10,485 nucleotides of DNA from Pelagibius sp050290145 (GTDB lineage: Bacteria > Pseudomonadota > Alphaproteobacteria > Kiloniellales > Kiloniellaceae), in the NCBI GenBank assembly GCA_050290145.1, contig JBNKHC010000207.1:1-10485 (forward strand), written 5' to 3'. The first letter of the stretch is position 1. The number at the start of each line of letters is the position of its first letter. Below the pieces are notes generated by a model that ran no database searches, was not told where the DNA came from, and saw only the letters and a list, made by a program, of their open reading frames with translations. The position numbers and the translations under genes were made by a program. Of the stretch, positions 5,819 to 10,485 are shown in pieces.

Positions 5819-6799
5819 ATGAAACGCCGGAACAGGGTCATTTTGACCCGCCTTATGGCCACCACCAGCCTCGTCGCCCTGACGCTGACCGCCGCACCGA
5901 TCGTGCTCGATCCGGAGATCGGCGGCGCGGCCTTGAGCTTTGCTGAATCGGGGAGTTCCTGCTTCGCGGCCGGCACCAAGGTGCTGATGGCCGACGGCAG
6001 CGAGCGGCCGATCGAGGCGGTAAAACCCGGTGATCTGGTGCGCGGCGGGCGTGGGGGCATCAACCGTGTCGTGGCCGTCGAAACGCCGCGCCTGGGCGGC
6101 CGGCGTCTTTACGCCCTCAACGGCGGGCGGGCCTTCGTCACCGCCGAACATCCTTTCCTGACCATGGCCGGCTGGAAAGCCGTCGACCCGGCGGCGACGG
6201 CGCGCGAGAACGCCGCACTCCAGGTGGCGGCCCTTATGGCCGGCGACCTGCTGACCATGGTACGGCCGGCGCTTCGGCAGGGCGGCGGCGACAACCTGGC
6301 GCGGGATTGCGAGATCGAGTTCTGGCTGCAGCCCCTCAAGACCATGAGCGCCTGTGCCGCCGATCCCGAGACCACGGTCTACAACCTGCTGCTCGACGGC
6401 GACCATAGCTACGTCGCCGACGGCTTTGTCGTCCACAACAAGGGCGGCGATGACGGCGGCGGCGATGATGGCGGTGGCGACGACGGTGGTGGCGACGACG
6501 GCGGCGGCGGCGAAAGCGGCGGCGGTGGCGAAGGCGGGGATGACGGCGGCGACGACAACGGCGGAGAAGGCGGCGAAAGCGGCGACGACGACGGCGACGA
6601 CTCCGGCGAAAGCGGCGAGTCCGGTGAAAGCGGCGAGTCCGGTGACGACGACGACGACGATGACGACGACGATGATGATGACGACGCCGGCGAAGGCGGC
6701 GAGAGCGGCGATGATTTCTTCCCCGGGGATCCGGGACGTGCTGACCGCGACCTCTCTCCCGCCGAGGAAGCGGACCTGATCGGGCGGGGATGGAAGTGA
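5819..6799 (+). CDS. secreted Hint-domain (intein-like) protein with Gly/Asp-rich tail
   Basis: The protein has 326 residues. ATG 5819 follows AAGGGA at 5804-5809. Residues 1-42 give a basic start (KRRNR), a hydrophobic core and a plausible cleavage near SFA-ES. The Hint domain spans about 48-207: Cys48 in CFAAGTKVLMADGS (block A), Thr108 and His111 in VTAEHPFLT (block B TxxH), then VYNLLLDGDHSYVADG and VVHN (blocks F and G) with His206-Asn207. No endonuclease is inserted. Lys208 follows Asn207 where a splicing intein would have Cys, Ser or Thr. C-terminal cleavage is therefore more likely than full splicing. The tail (208-297) is almost only Gly, Asp, Glu and Ser: four GGDDG units, several GES units and 14 consecutive Asp (276-289), possibly binding Ca2+ or other cations. 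It ends with DDFF and L-S-P-A-E-E-A-D-L-I-G-R-G-W-K, shared with the paralogue at 7967. It is the first gene of an operon with the lipoprotein and oxygenase. Its function is unknown. Confidence 0.85.
   Translation: MKRRNRVILTRLMATTSLVALTLTAAPIVLDPEIGGAALSFAESGSSCFAAGTKVLMADGSERPIEAVKPGDLVRGGRGGINRVVAVETPRLGGRRLYALNGGRAFVTAEHPFLTMAGWKAVDPAATARENAALQVAALMAGDLLTMVRPALRQGGGDNLARDCEIEFWLQPLKTMSACAADPETTVYNLLLDGDHSYVADGFVVHNKGGDDGGGDDGGGDDGGGDDGGGGESGGGGEGGDDGGDDNGGEGGESGDDDGDDSGESGESGESGESGDDDDDDDDDDDDDDAGEGGESGDDFFPGDPGRADRDLSPAEEADLIGRGWK
6376..6405 (+). repeat. 30-base exact repeat shared with the second Hint gene (copy 1)
   Basis: This segment, encoding VYNLLLDGDH of the Hint domain, is identical base for base to 8524-8553. 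It marks the two Hint genes as recent or strongly constrained paralogues. Recombination between the copies would remove the lipoprotein and oxygenase genes. Confidence 0.8.
6443..6502 (+). repeat. four 15-base units encoding GGDDG
   Basis: Directly after the His-Asn-Lys end of the Hint domain the sequence repeats Gly-Gly-Asp-Asp-Gly four times. The units differ at synonymous third positions (GGC/GGT, GAC/GAT), so the repeat is kept at the protein level and is not a fresh DNA expansion. Confidence 0.85.
6644..6685 (+). repeat. 14 consecutive Asp codons
   Basis: GAC and GAT codons are mixed (ten GAC, four GAT), giving an uninterrupted poly-Asp run at residues 276-289 of the first Hint protein. 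Such a block is strongly acidic and would be unfolded or bind cations. Confidence 0.9.
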
Positions 6800-7185
6800 T
6801 GGCGGCGCGCAGCAAGCTGAACCTGGCGCTGCCTTCCACGGCGGGCGCCGTCACGATGTTCCTGTTGGGCGCCTGCGCCCAGTCGCCGGCCCCAGACCGT
6901 GGAGATCCGGTCTATAACGCCCTTACGCCGCGCGCCGAGGTCCTGGCCCGCAACACGGTCCAGGAGGCCCTGGAGACCGCGCGCAGCAAGACCACCTTGT
7001 CGTGGAGCTACGTCGAGGACGGCAGCCGTGGCGAGATCACGCCGCTGCGCACCTATCGCAGCTCCGCCGGCTTCTATTGCCGGGAATACCTGGAAGTGGT
7101 AGATGCGGGCACCGATGGGCGGGCCAGCCGGCAACGCACGGCCTGCCGGGACGACGACGGCTTGTGGAAGCCGGTAAGGTCATAA
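6799..7185 (+). CDS. lipoprotein with 17-kDa surface-antigen-like domain
   Basis: The start at ATG 6799 shares its A with the TGA stop of the Hint gene (TGATG), a usual translational-coupling arrangement. GGGCGGGGA (6782-6790) lies at proper distance. An ATG at 6790 would add only three residues. The 128-residue protein has a signal peptide ending in the lipobox LGAC, with lipidated Cys26 followed by Ala, so outer-membrane placement is expected. The domain at about 55-126 has ALETARS, WSYVEDGSRG, ITPLRTYRS, YCREYLEV and TACRDDDGLW. This matches the periplasmic end of the anti-sigma factor at 4389-5033 almost motif for motif, including both Cys residues (Cys94, Cys116). Proteins with this domain are often annotated as surface antigens of unknown function. 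The shared domain suggests that the lipoprotein and the anti-sigma factor sense or bind the same partner; this is inference. Confidence 0.8.
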   Translation: MAARSKLNLALPSTAGAVTMFLLGACAQSPAPDRGDPVYNALTPRAEVLARNTVQEALETARSKTTLSWSYVEDGSRGEITPLRTYRSSAGFYCREYLEVVDAGTDGRASRQRTACRDDDGLWKPVRS

Positions 7186-7194
7186 GGTGGGCGC

Positions 7195-7866
7195 ATGCTT
7201 GCGACGATCGACGGGGTGCTGGACTGGCCTGCCCTGAAGAAAATCAGACAGGCCGTGACAGAGGGCGAGTTCGTCGATGGTCAGAAAACCGCCGGCTTCC
7301 GCGCCAAGCGGGTCAAGCACAACGAACAGCTGAGCCCCAAGGACGCCAGCCGTAAAATCATCGACAGGATGGTGCTGGACGCTCTGATGGGCAATGCGGA
7401 GTTCCAGCGGGTCGCCTTGCCGAAAACCCTCCACCGCCCGCTGTTCAGCCGCTACCGTCCGGGCATGGACTACGGCCTGCACGTCGACGACGCCCTGATG
7501 GGCCGCGGCGAGAAGGTGCGCAGCGACATCTCGGTCACCGTCTTTCTCAGCAGTCCCGAGGACTATGAGGGCGGCGAGCTGGAGATGGCCAGCCCTTATG
7601 GTCCCCAGGAAGTGAAGCTGCCGGCCGGCTCGGCGGTGGTCTATCCCTCCAGTACGCTGCACCGGGTAAAGCCAGTGACCGAGGGCGAGCGCCTGGCCGC
7701 CGTCACCTGGGTGCAGAGCTTTGTCGCCGATCCCTTGCGGCGCGAGGTTCTCTACGATGTCGACAAGGTGCGCCGGCGTCTCATGAACGCCGATCCGGAC
7801 GCCGAGGAGACGGACGTCGCCTTCAAGGTCTACGCGAACCTGCTTCGCATGTGGTCCGACCTGTAA
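7195..7866 (+). CDS. piuC: PKHD-type Fe(II)/2-oxoglutarate hydroxylase (PiuC/YbiX family)
   Basis: The protein has 223 residues, the normal length for the family. ATG 7195 lies 9 bases after the lipoprotein stop, with AAGGTGG at 7184-7190 overlapping that stop. The fold is recognisable from HRPLFSRYRPGMDYGLHVDDALMG. Iron ligands are His96, Asp98 and His156 (in SSTLHRVKPVTEGERLAAVTW), and Arg166 probably binds 2-oxoglutarate. The C-terminal helix bundle (REVLYDVDKVRRRL and on) is also typical. The enzyme would hydroxylate a protein or small-molecule substrate in the cytoplasm using O2. Relatives often sit beside TonB-dependent siderophore receptors, but none is visible here. Its place as third gene of the Hint operon is unusual and makes the Hint proteins or the lipoprotein possible substrates. 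Family call is firm, substrate unknown. Confidence 0.92.
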   Translation: MLATIDGVLDWPALKKIRQAVTEGEFVDGQKTAGFRAKRVKHNEQLSPKDASRKIIDRMVLDALMGNAEFQRVALPKTLHRPLFSRYRPGMDYGLHVDDALMGRGEKVRSDISVTVFLSSPEDYEGGELEMASPYGPQEVKLPAGSAVVYPSSTLHRVKPVTEGERLAAVTWVQSFVADPLRREVLYDVDKVRRRLMNADPDAEETDVAFKVYANLLRMWSDL

Positions 7867-7901
7867 TTTAAGTAAAATCCGAAATAAAAAGCTTGCTGGG
7901 A

Positions 7902-7950
7902 CGGGATGGTTTTCCCGCATGAAGTGTTGTCCAAGTATCAACACTTTCAT
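7902..7950 (+). promoter_or_regulatory. two inverted repeats in the leader of the second Hint gene
   Basis: CGGGA (7902-7906) pairs with TCCCG (7913-7917). AAGTGTTG (7922-7929) pairs perfectly with CAACACTT (7939-7946) across 9 bases, extended by ATG/CAT with one bulged T. The second repeat ends 4 bases before the ribosome binding site. They lie after an AT-rich stretch (7864-7890, including TAAAAT at 7873) that could hold a promoter. They could be an operator or an RNA structure affecting translation. Confidence 0.45.
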
Positions 7951-7966
7951 GGATGGGAGATACCAA

Positions 7967-9004
7967 ATGTCTGCCAGGAAAAGCACCGGGCATATTCGGC
8001 TTCTGGCCAGTACCAGCATCCTCGGCCTCGCCCTCGCGGCGACGCCTTTGACCGTCTCGGTCGACTGGCAGGGGCCGGACGTCGCCCTGCAGACGGCGCA
8101 GGCCAAGAGTTGCTTTACGGCGGAGACTCTCGTGCTCATGGCCGACGGTAGTGAAAAGCGCATCTGCGACATCAAGTCCGGCGACCGTGTCATGAGCGGT
8201 TCCGGCCAGGTAAACCGCGTCGTGGCGGTCGAGCGGCCGCGGCTGGCCGGGCGCAAGCTCTATGCCTTCAACGGTGGCGAAGCTTTCGTGACGGCGGAGC
8301 ACCCCTTCCTCACGCCGGCGGGGTGGAAGTCCCTCGACCCGGCCGCGACGGCAGCGGAAAACCCGGCGCTGAAGGTGGCGAGCCTCAGTCGTGGTGACTT
8401 GGTGACCGTGGCTCTGCCGCGCAGCGGCGGCGCGCTCGGCAACCTTGCCCTGGCGCTCGACCTGGAGACCAGCCTGCTGCCGCTTGAGCGGATCGAAAGC
8501 GTCGACGCCGACCCGCGGCTTCGGGTCTACAACCTGCTGCTCGACGGCGACCACACCTATGTTGCCAACGGCTATGTCGTCCACAACAAGGGTGGCGAGT
8601 CCGGTGGCGGCGGCGGTGGTGACCGCGGCGGCGACGATCGTGGCGGCGACGACCGCGGCGGCGAGCGCGGCGATGACGATCATGGCGAACACGGCGAGCA
8701 CGGCGACGACGATCACGGCGAGGGCGGAGAATCCGCCGAGAGCGACGACGGCGACCATCACGGCCGGGGCCGGGGCCGCGGGCGTGGCCGGGGACGCGGT
8801 GGCGATGACCTTGCCGGTGAGCATGGCGAGCACGGCGAAGAAGGCGAGCTGGCCGAGTCCGAAGAGGGTGACGACCATCGCGGCCGGGGCCGGGGTCGAG
8901 GCCGCGGGACCGACGACTTCTTCAGCGAAGAGGAGAGCGAAGGCGAGGGCGATCCCCTGCCGGCGGATCAGGAAGCCTCGGCTATCGACAACGGCTGGCA
9001 ATAA
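7967..9004 (+). CDS. second secreted Hint-domain protein with His/Glu/Asp and Arg-Gly repeat tail
   Basis: The start is placed at ATG 7967, behind GGGAG at 7955-7959. The in-frame ATG at 7919 would put 16 unlikely residues before the signal peptide and lies inside a hairpin. The 345-residue protein has a signal peptide (cleavage probably after TAQA, residue 46). Its Hint domain (49-207) aligns with the first Hint protein: Cys49, Thr109 and His112 (VTAEHPFLT), VYNLLLDGDHTYVANG and VVHN with His206-Asn207, then Lys208. The tail has DRGGD units, then two copies of a module running from GEHGEHG through AES to a GRGRGRG block (240-281 and 284-317). It ends with DDFF (316-319) and L-P-A-D-Q-E-A-S-A-I-D-N-G-W-Q. 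His and acidic clusters suggest metal binding, and the Arg-Gly blocks suggest binding of polyanions. Autocleavage at Asn207-Lys208 would release the tail. About 100 bases separate it from the oxygenase gene, so it may have its own promoter. Function unknown. Confidence 0.85.
   Translation: MSARKSTGHIRLLASTSILGLALAATPLTVSVDWQGPDVALQTAQAKSCFTAETLVLMADGSEKRICDIKSGDRVMSGSGQVNRVVAVERPRLAGRKLYAFNGGEAFVTAEHPFLTPAGWKSLDPAATAAENPALKVASLSRGDLVTVALPRSGGALGNLALALDLETSLLPLERIESVDADPRLRVYNLLLDGDHTYVANGYVVHNKGGESGGGGGGDRGGDDRGGDDRGGERGDDDHGEHGEHGDDDHGEGGESAESDDGDHHGRGRGRGRGRGRGGDDLAGEHGEHGEEGELAESEEGDDHRGRGRGRGRGTDDFFSEEESEGEGDPLPADQEASAIDNGWQ
8524..8553 (+). repeat. 30-base exact repeat shared with the first Hint gene (copy 2)
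   Basis: This is identical to 6376-6405, in the same orientation, 2148 bases away. A further 17-base identity covers the VVHNKG codons just downstream in both genes. Confidence 0.8.
8684..8917 (+). repeat. two tandem copies of an EHGEHG...AES...GRGRGRG module
   Basis: Residues 240-281 (8684-8809) and 284-317 (8816-8917) of the second Hint protein follow the same order: GEHGEHG, acidic stretch, AES, acidic stretch with His, GRG repeats (six and five Arg), then DD. The DNA of the two copies has diverged, so this is an old duplication kept at the protein level. Confidence 0.7.
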
Positions 9005-9019
9005 CCAGCGTCGCAACGA

Positions 9020-9047
9020 AGAGCCGTGGGGAGCGCCCCACGGCTCT
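9020..9047. terminator. strong bidirectional hairpin between second Hint gene and doeB
   Basis: AGAGCCGTGGGG (9020-9031) and CCCCACGGCTCT (9036-9047) form a perfect 12-bp stem with loop AGCG, centred between the Hint stop (9004) and the doeB stop (9065). It is followed by TCTTCG on the + strand and preceded by TTCG on the - strand reading. This is a good candidate terminator for both convergent transcripts. Confidence 0.8.
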
Positions 9048-9064
9048 CTTCGCCTGGCCGCGGT

Positions 9065-10060
9065 TCAGTCCTGCGGGACGGCGATGACCGCCAGAGTGTC
9101 GCCGCTCTGGACCAGGCCGGGGTAGTGACGCCCGGCCACCACGCCGTCGCGGTAGGCGGTGTACTCGACCGGGCGCCAGCCGCTGCGGTCCAGATCGTAG
9201 ACCCGGGCGATGACGTCGCCTTCGCTGACGGCCGCCCCCAGGTCCACCATGAATTCCAGCATGCCCGAGTGCTCGGAGGTGACGAAGCAGCGCTCGTCGG
9301 GCATGTCGAGCTGCGCGCTGGACTCCATCGTCACCTCGCCCGGCAGGATGCCCACGTGCCGCAGAACGTTGCGCAGGCCGCGCCTGGCCACGGCCACGGT
9401 CCGGGGCGTGGTGCTGCCGCCGCCGCCGAGCTCCGTGGTGACGAAGATCTTGCCGCGGGCTTCGGCTTCGGTGTCCAGCATGCCGACCGCATCCAGTTCC
9501 AGCATGATCATGGAGTAGGGGGCGTTGAAGGCCTGCATGGCCGCCGTGCAGCGCGCCTCCAGCTCCGGGTCCTGCGGCAGGCGGTGGCTGGCCGCGTAGG
9601 GGACGAATTCCAGGGTCTTGCCGCCGGAGTGCAGGTCGACGATGACATCGGCCAGCGGCAGCAGCGTCGTTGTGACGTAGTCGGCGATCTTCTGGGTGAT
9701 GGTTCCGTCCGGCTTGCCGGGGAACAGGCGGTTGAGGTTGCCGCTGTCGATGGGCGACGTGCGCCGGCCGCCGCGCACCGCCGGATAGTTCATCATCGGC
9801 AGCAGGATCACCCGGCCGGAGATCGCCGCAGGCTCCAGGTTCAAGGCCATGTCCAGCAGCGCGATGGGCCCTTCATACTCGTCACCGTGATTGCCGCCGG
9901 TGAAGAGCGCCGTCGGACCGTCGCCGTTCCGGATCACGGTGATGGGGATCAGGATGGCGCCCCAGGCGGAATCGTCGCGCGAGTAGGGTAGTTTCAGGTG
10001 CCCGTGCTGGACGCCGTCCTGGTCGAAATCGAGGGAGCAGGAAATCGGATTGATGGCCAT
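9065..10060 (-). CDS. doeB: N-alpha-acetyl-L-2,4-diaminobutyrate deacetylase (ectoine degradation)
   Basis: The protein has 331 residues. ATG at 10058-10060 follows AGGG about 6 bases upstream. A longer reading from 10192 would overlap the upstream gene and begin with Arg-rich non-family sequence, so it was not used. It belongs to the succinylglutamate desuccinylase/aspartoacylase family of zinc hydrolases. Zinc ligands are expected at His58 and Glu61 in GGNHGDEYEG and His144 in DLHSGGK. Glu210 in TTELGGGG is the likely catalytic base, and NYPAVRGGRRTSP and NLNRLFPG are substrate-pocket segments. The C-terminal part (about 240-331) is the beta-rich domain of the family. It removes the acetyl group from N-alpha-acetyl-diaminobutyrate, the product of ectoine hydrolase, in the cytoplasm. 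Its position 26 bases after doeA on the same strand supports the assignment. EutE is the same enzyme under another name. Confidence 0.88.
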   Translation of the reverse strand: MAINPISCSLDFDQDGVQHGHLKLPYSRDDSAWGAILIPITVIRNGDGPTALFTGGNHGDEYEGPIALLDMALNLEPAAISGRVILLPMMNYPAVRGGRRTSPIDSGNLNRLFPGKPDGTITQKIADYVTTTLLPLADVIVDLHSGGKTLEFVPYAASHRLPQDPELEARCTAAMQAFNAPYSMIMLELDAVGMLDTEAEARGKIFVTTELGGGGSTTPRTVAVARRGLRNVLRHVGILPGEVTMESSAQLDMPDERCFVTSEHSGMLEFMVDLGAAVSEGDVIARVYDLDRSGWRPVEYTAYRDGVVAGRHYPGLVQSGDTLAVIAVPQD

Positions 10061-10086
10061 GAAGAACCCTGGTTTCTGAAGGAACC

Positions 10087-10485
10087 CTAATCTTTGACGA
10101 AGAGCTTGCGCGGCACCTTGGCCAGGCAGCGCGCGCCGTCTTCGGTGATCACGATACTCTCGGTGGTCTCGAAACCCCAATCGTCGAGCCATAGTCCGGT
10201 CATGAAATGAAAGGTCATGCCCGGCTGCAGCTCTGTGGTGTCGCCGGCGCGCAGGCTCATGGTGCGCTCGCCCCAGTCGGGCGGATAGCTGAGGCCGATG
10301 GAATAGCCGGTGCGGTTGTCTTTCTCGATGCCGTAGCGGGCCAGAACGCCGAAGAAGGCCTTGGCGATGTCTTCGCAGCTGCGGCCCGGCCGTGCCTCGG
10401 CAAGGCCCGCCTCCATGCCTTCCAGCACCGCCTTCTCGGCTTCGACGAACTGCGGCGTCGGCTTGCCCAGGAATACCGTGCGCGA
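10087..10485 (-). CDS. doeA: ectoine hydrolase, M24 peptidase-like (C-terminal part)
   Basis: The frame is open to the window edge, so the gene starts outside and 132 C-terminal residues are visible (beginning SRTVFLGKPTPQF). The fragment has the features of DoeA/EutD: DNRTGYSIGLSYPPDWGE, SLRAGDTTELQPGMTFHFMTG, DDWGFETTESIVITEDG and the ending VPRKLFVKD. The fold is the creatinase/aminopeptidase P type, but ectoine hydrolases do not act as peptidases. The enzyme opens the ectoine ring to N-acetyl-diaminobutyrate, which DoeB then deacetylates. The N-terminal domain and promoter cannot be seen. An internal GTG at 10426-10428 is not a start, because the family match continues upstream of it. Confidence 0.9.
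   Translation of the reverse strand, partial: SRTVFLGKPTPQFVEAEKAVLEGMEAGLAEARPGRSCEDIAKAFFGVLARYGIEKDNRTGYSIGLSYPPDWGERTMSLRAGDTTELQPGMTFHFMTGLWLDDWGFETTESIVITEDGARCLAKVPRKLFVKD

Noticed and set aside
5960..5962. Cys48 of the first Hint protein as a lipoprotein Cys
   Set aside because: The preceding residues (SGSS) do not form a lipobox and lie far from the hydrophobic core; the Cys is the Hint nucleophile. The same holds for Cys49 of the second protein (QAKSC).
6644..6685. Poly-Asp run as a phase-variable microsatellite
   Set aside because: GAC and GAT are mixed, so perfect repeats are short, and changes by whole codons would not shift the frame.
6443..6712. RTX-type calcium-binding repeats in the tail
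   Set aside because: The nonapeptide GGXGXDXXX with aliphatic positions is not present; the tail has almost no hydrophobic residues.
6336..6854. Arg/His-rich and Ser/Pro-rich frames opposite the Gly/Asp tail
   Set aside because: They are the reverse reading of the GGC-GAC repeats and lack a ribosome binding site or conserved features.
7919..7966. Upstream in-frame ATG start for the second Hint protein
   Set aside because: It would add 16 residues before the signal peptide, has no good ribosome binding site and lies within a hairpin. ATG 7967 has GGGAG at proper spacing.
7180..9016. Long - strand frames opposite the oxygenase and second Hint gene
   Set aside because: Shadow frames: the + strand carries a PKHD enzyme with all ligands and a Hint domain with all motifs.
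10061..10192. 44-residue N-terminal extension of doeB
   Set aside because: It overlaps the end of doeA in another frame and has Arg-rich sequence unlike the family; ATG 10060 gives the normal length.

Overview
The window comes from a GC-rich bacterial chromosome, most likely an alphaproteobacterium of a marine or saline habitat. This rests on codon use, the gene families present, an ectoine-degradation gene pair at the right edge and a CPA1-type Na+/H+ antiporter. The lineage is inferred from gene content, not from a marker gene. No RNA genes, insertion sequences, CRISPR arrays or phage genes were seen, and no stretch longer than about 240 bases lacks a gene.

Left part (1-4381, all + strand) holds four housekeeping or accessory genes. 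They are the 3' end of a nitrilase-superfamily amidohydrolase (probably beta-ureidopropionase), a small secreted His-rich DUF4399 protein, a 598-residue radical SAM protein with an N-terminal B12-binding-like domain, and a CPA1 Na+/H+ antiporter. The antiporter converges on the next operon, and a perfect 11-bp inverted repeat covers both stop codons.

Central part (4389-9004) is the interesting locus. A - strand operon encodes an ECF sigma factor (TTG start) and a membrane anti-sigma factor whose periplasmic end is a 17-kDa-surface-antigen-like domain. Divergent from it is a tightly packed + strand operon: a secreted Hint (intein/hedgehog-like) protein with a Gly/Asp-rich tail, a lipoprotein carrying the same surface-antigen-like domain as the anti-sigma factor, and a PKHD-type Fe(II)/2-oxoglutarate hydroxylase (PiuC/YbiX family). 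After about 100 bases comes a second secreted Hint paralogue with a His/Glu/Asp and Arg-Gly tail. Both Hint proteins keep the processing residues (Cys, TxxH, His-Asn), have Lys after the Asn, and share a C-terminal motif ending Gly-Trp-Lys/Gln. The inferred model is an envelope-sensing sigma/anti-sigma switch next to two exported proteins that may cleave themselves and release unusual low-complexity tails. The lipoprotein and oxygenase would be accessory partners. This arrangement is not one I recognise as a described system.

Right part (9065-10485, - strand) is the ectoine catabolic pair doeA (partial, runs off the edge) and doeB. It is separated from the Hint locus by a strong hairpin between convergent genes.
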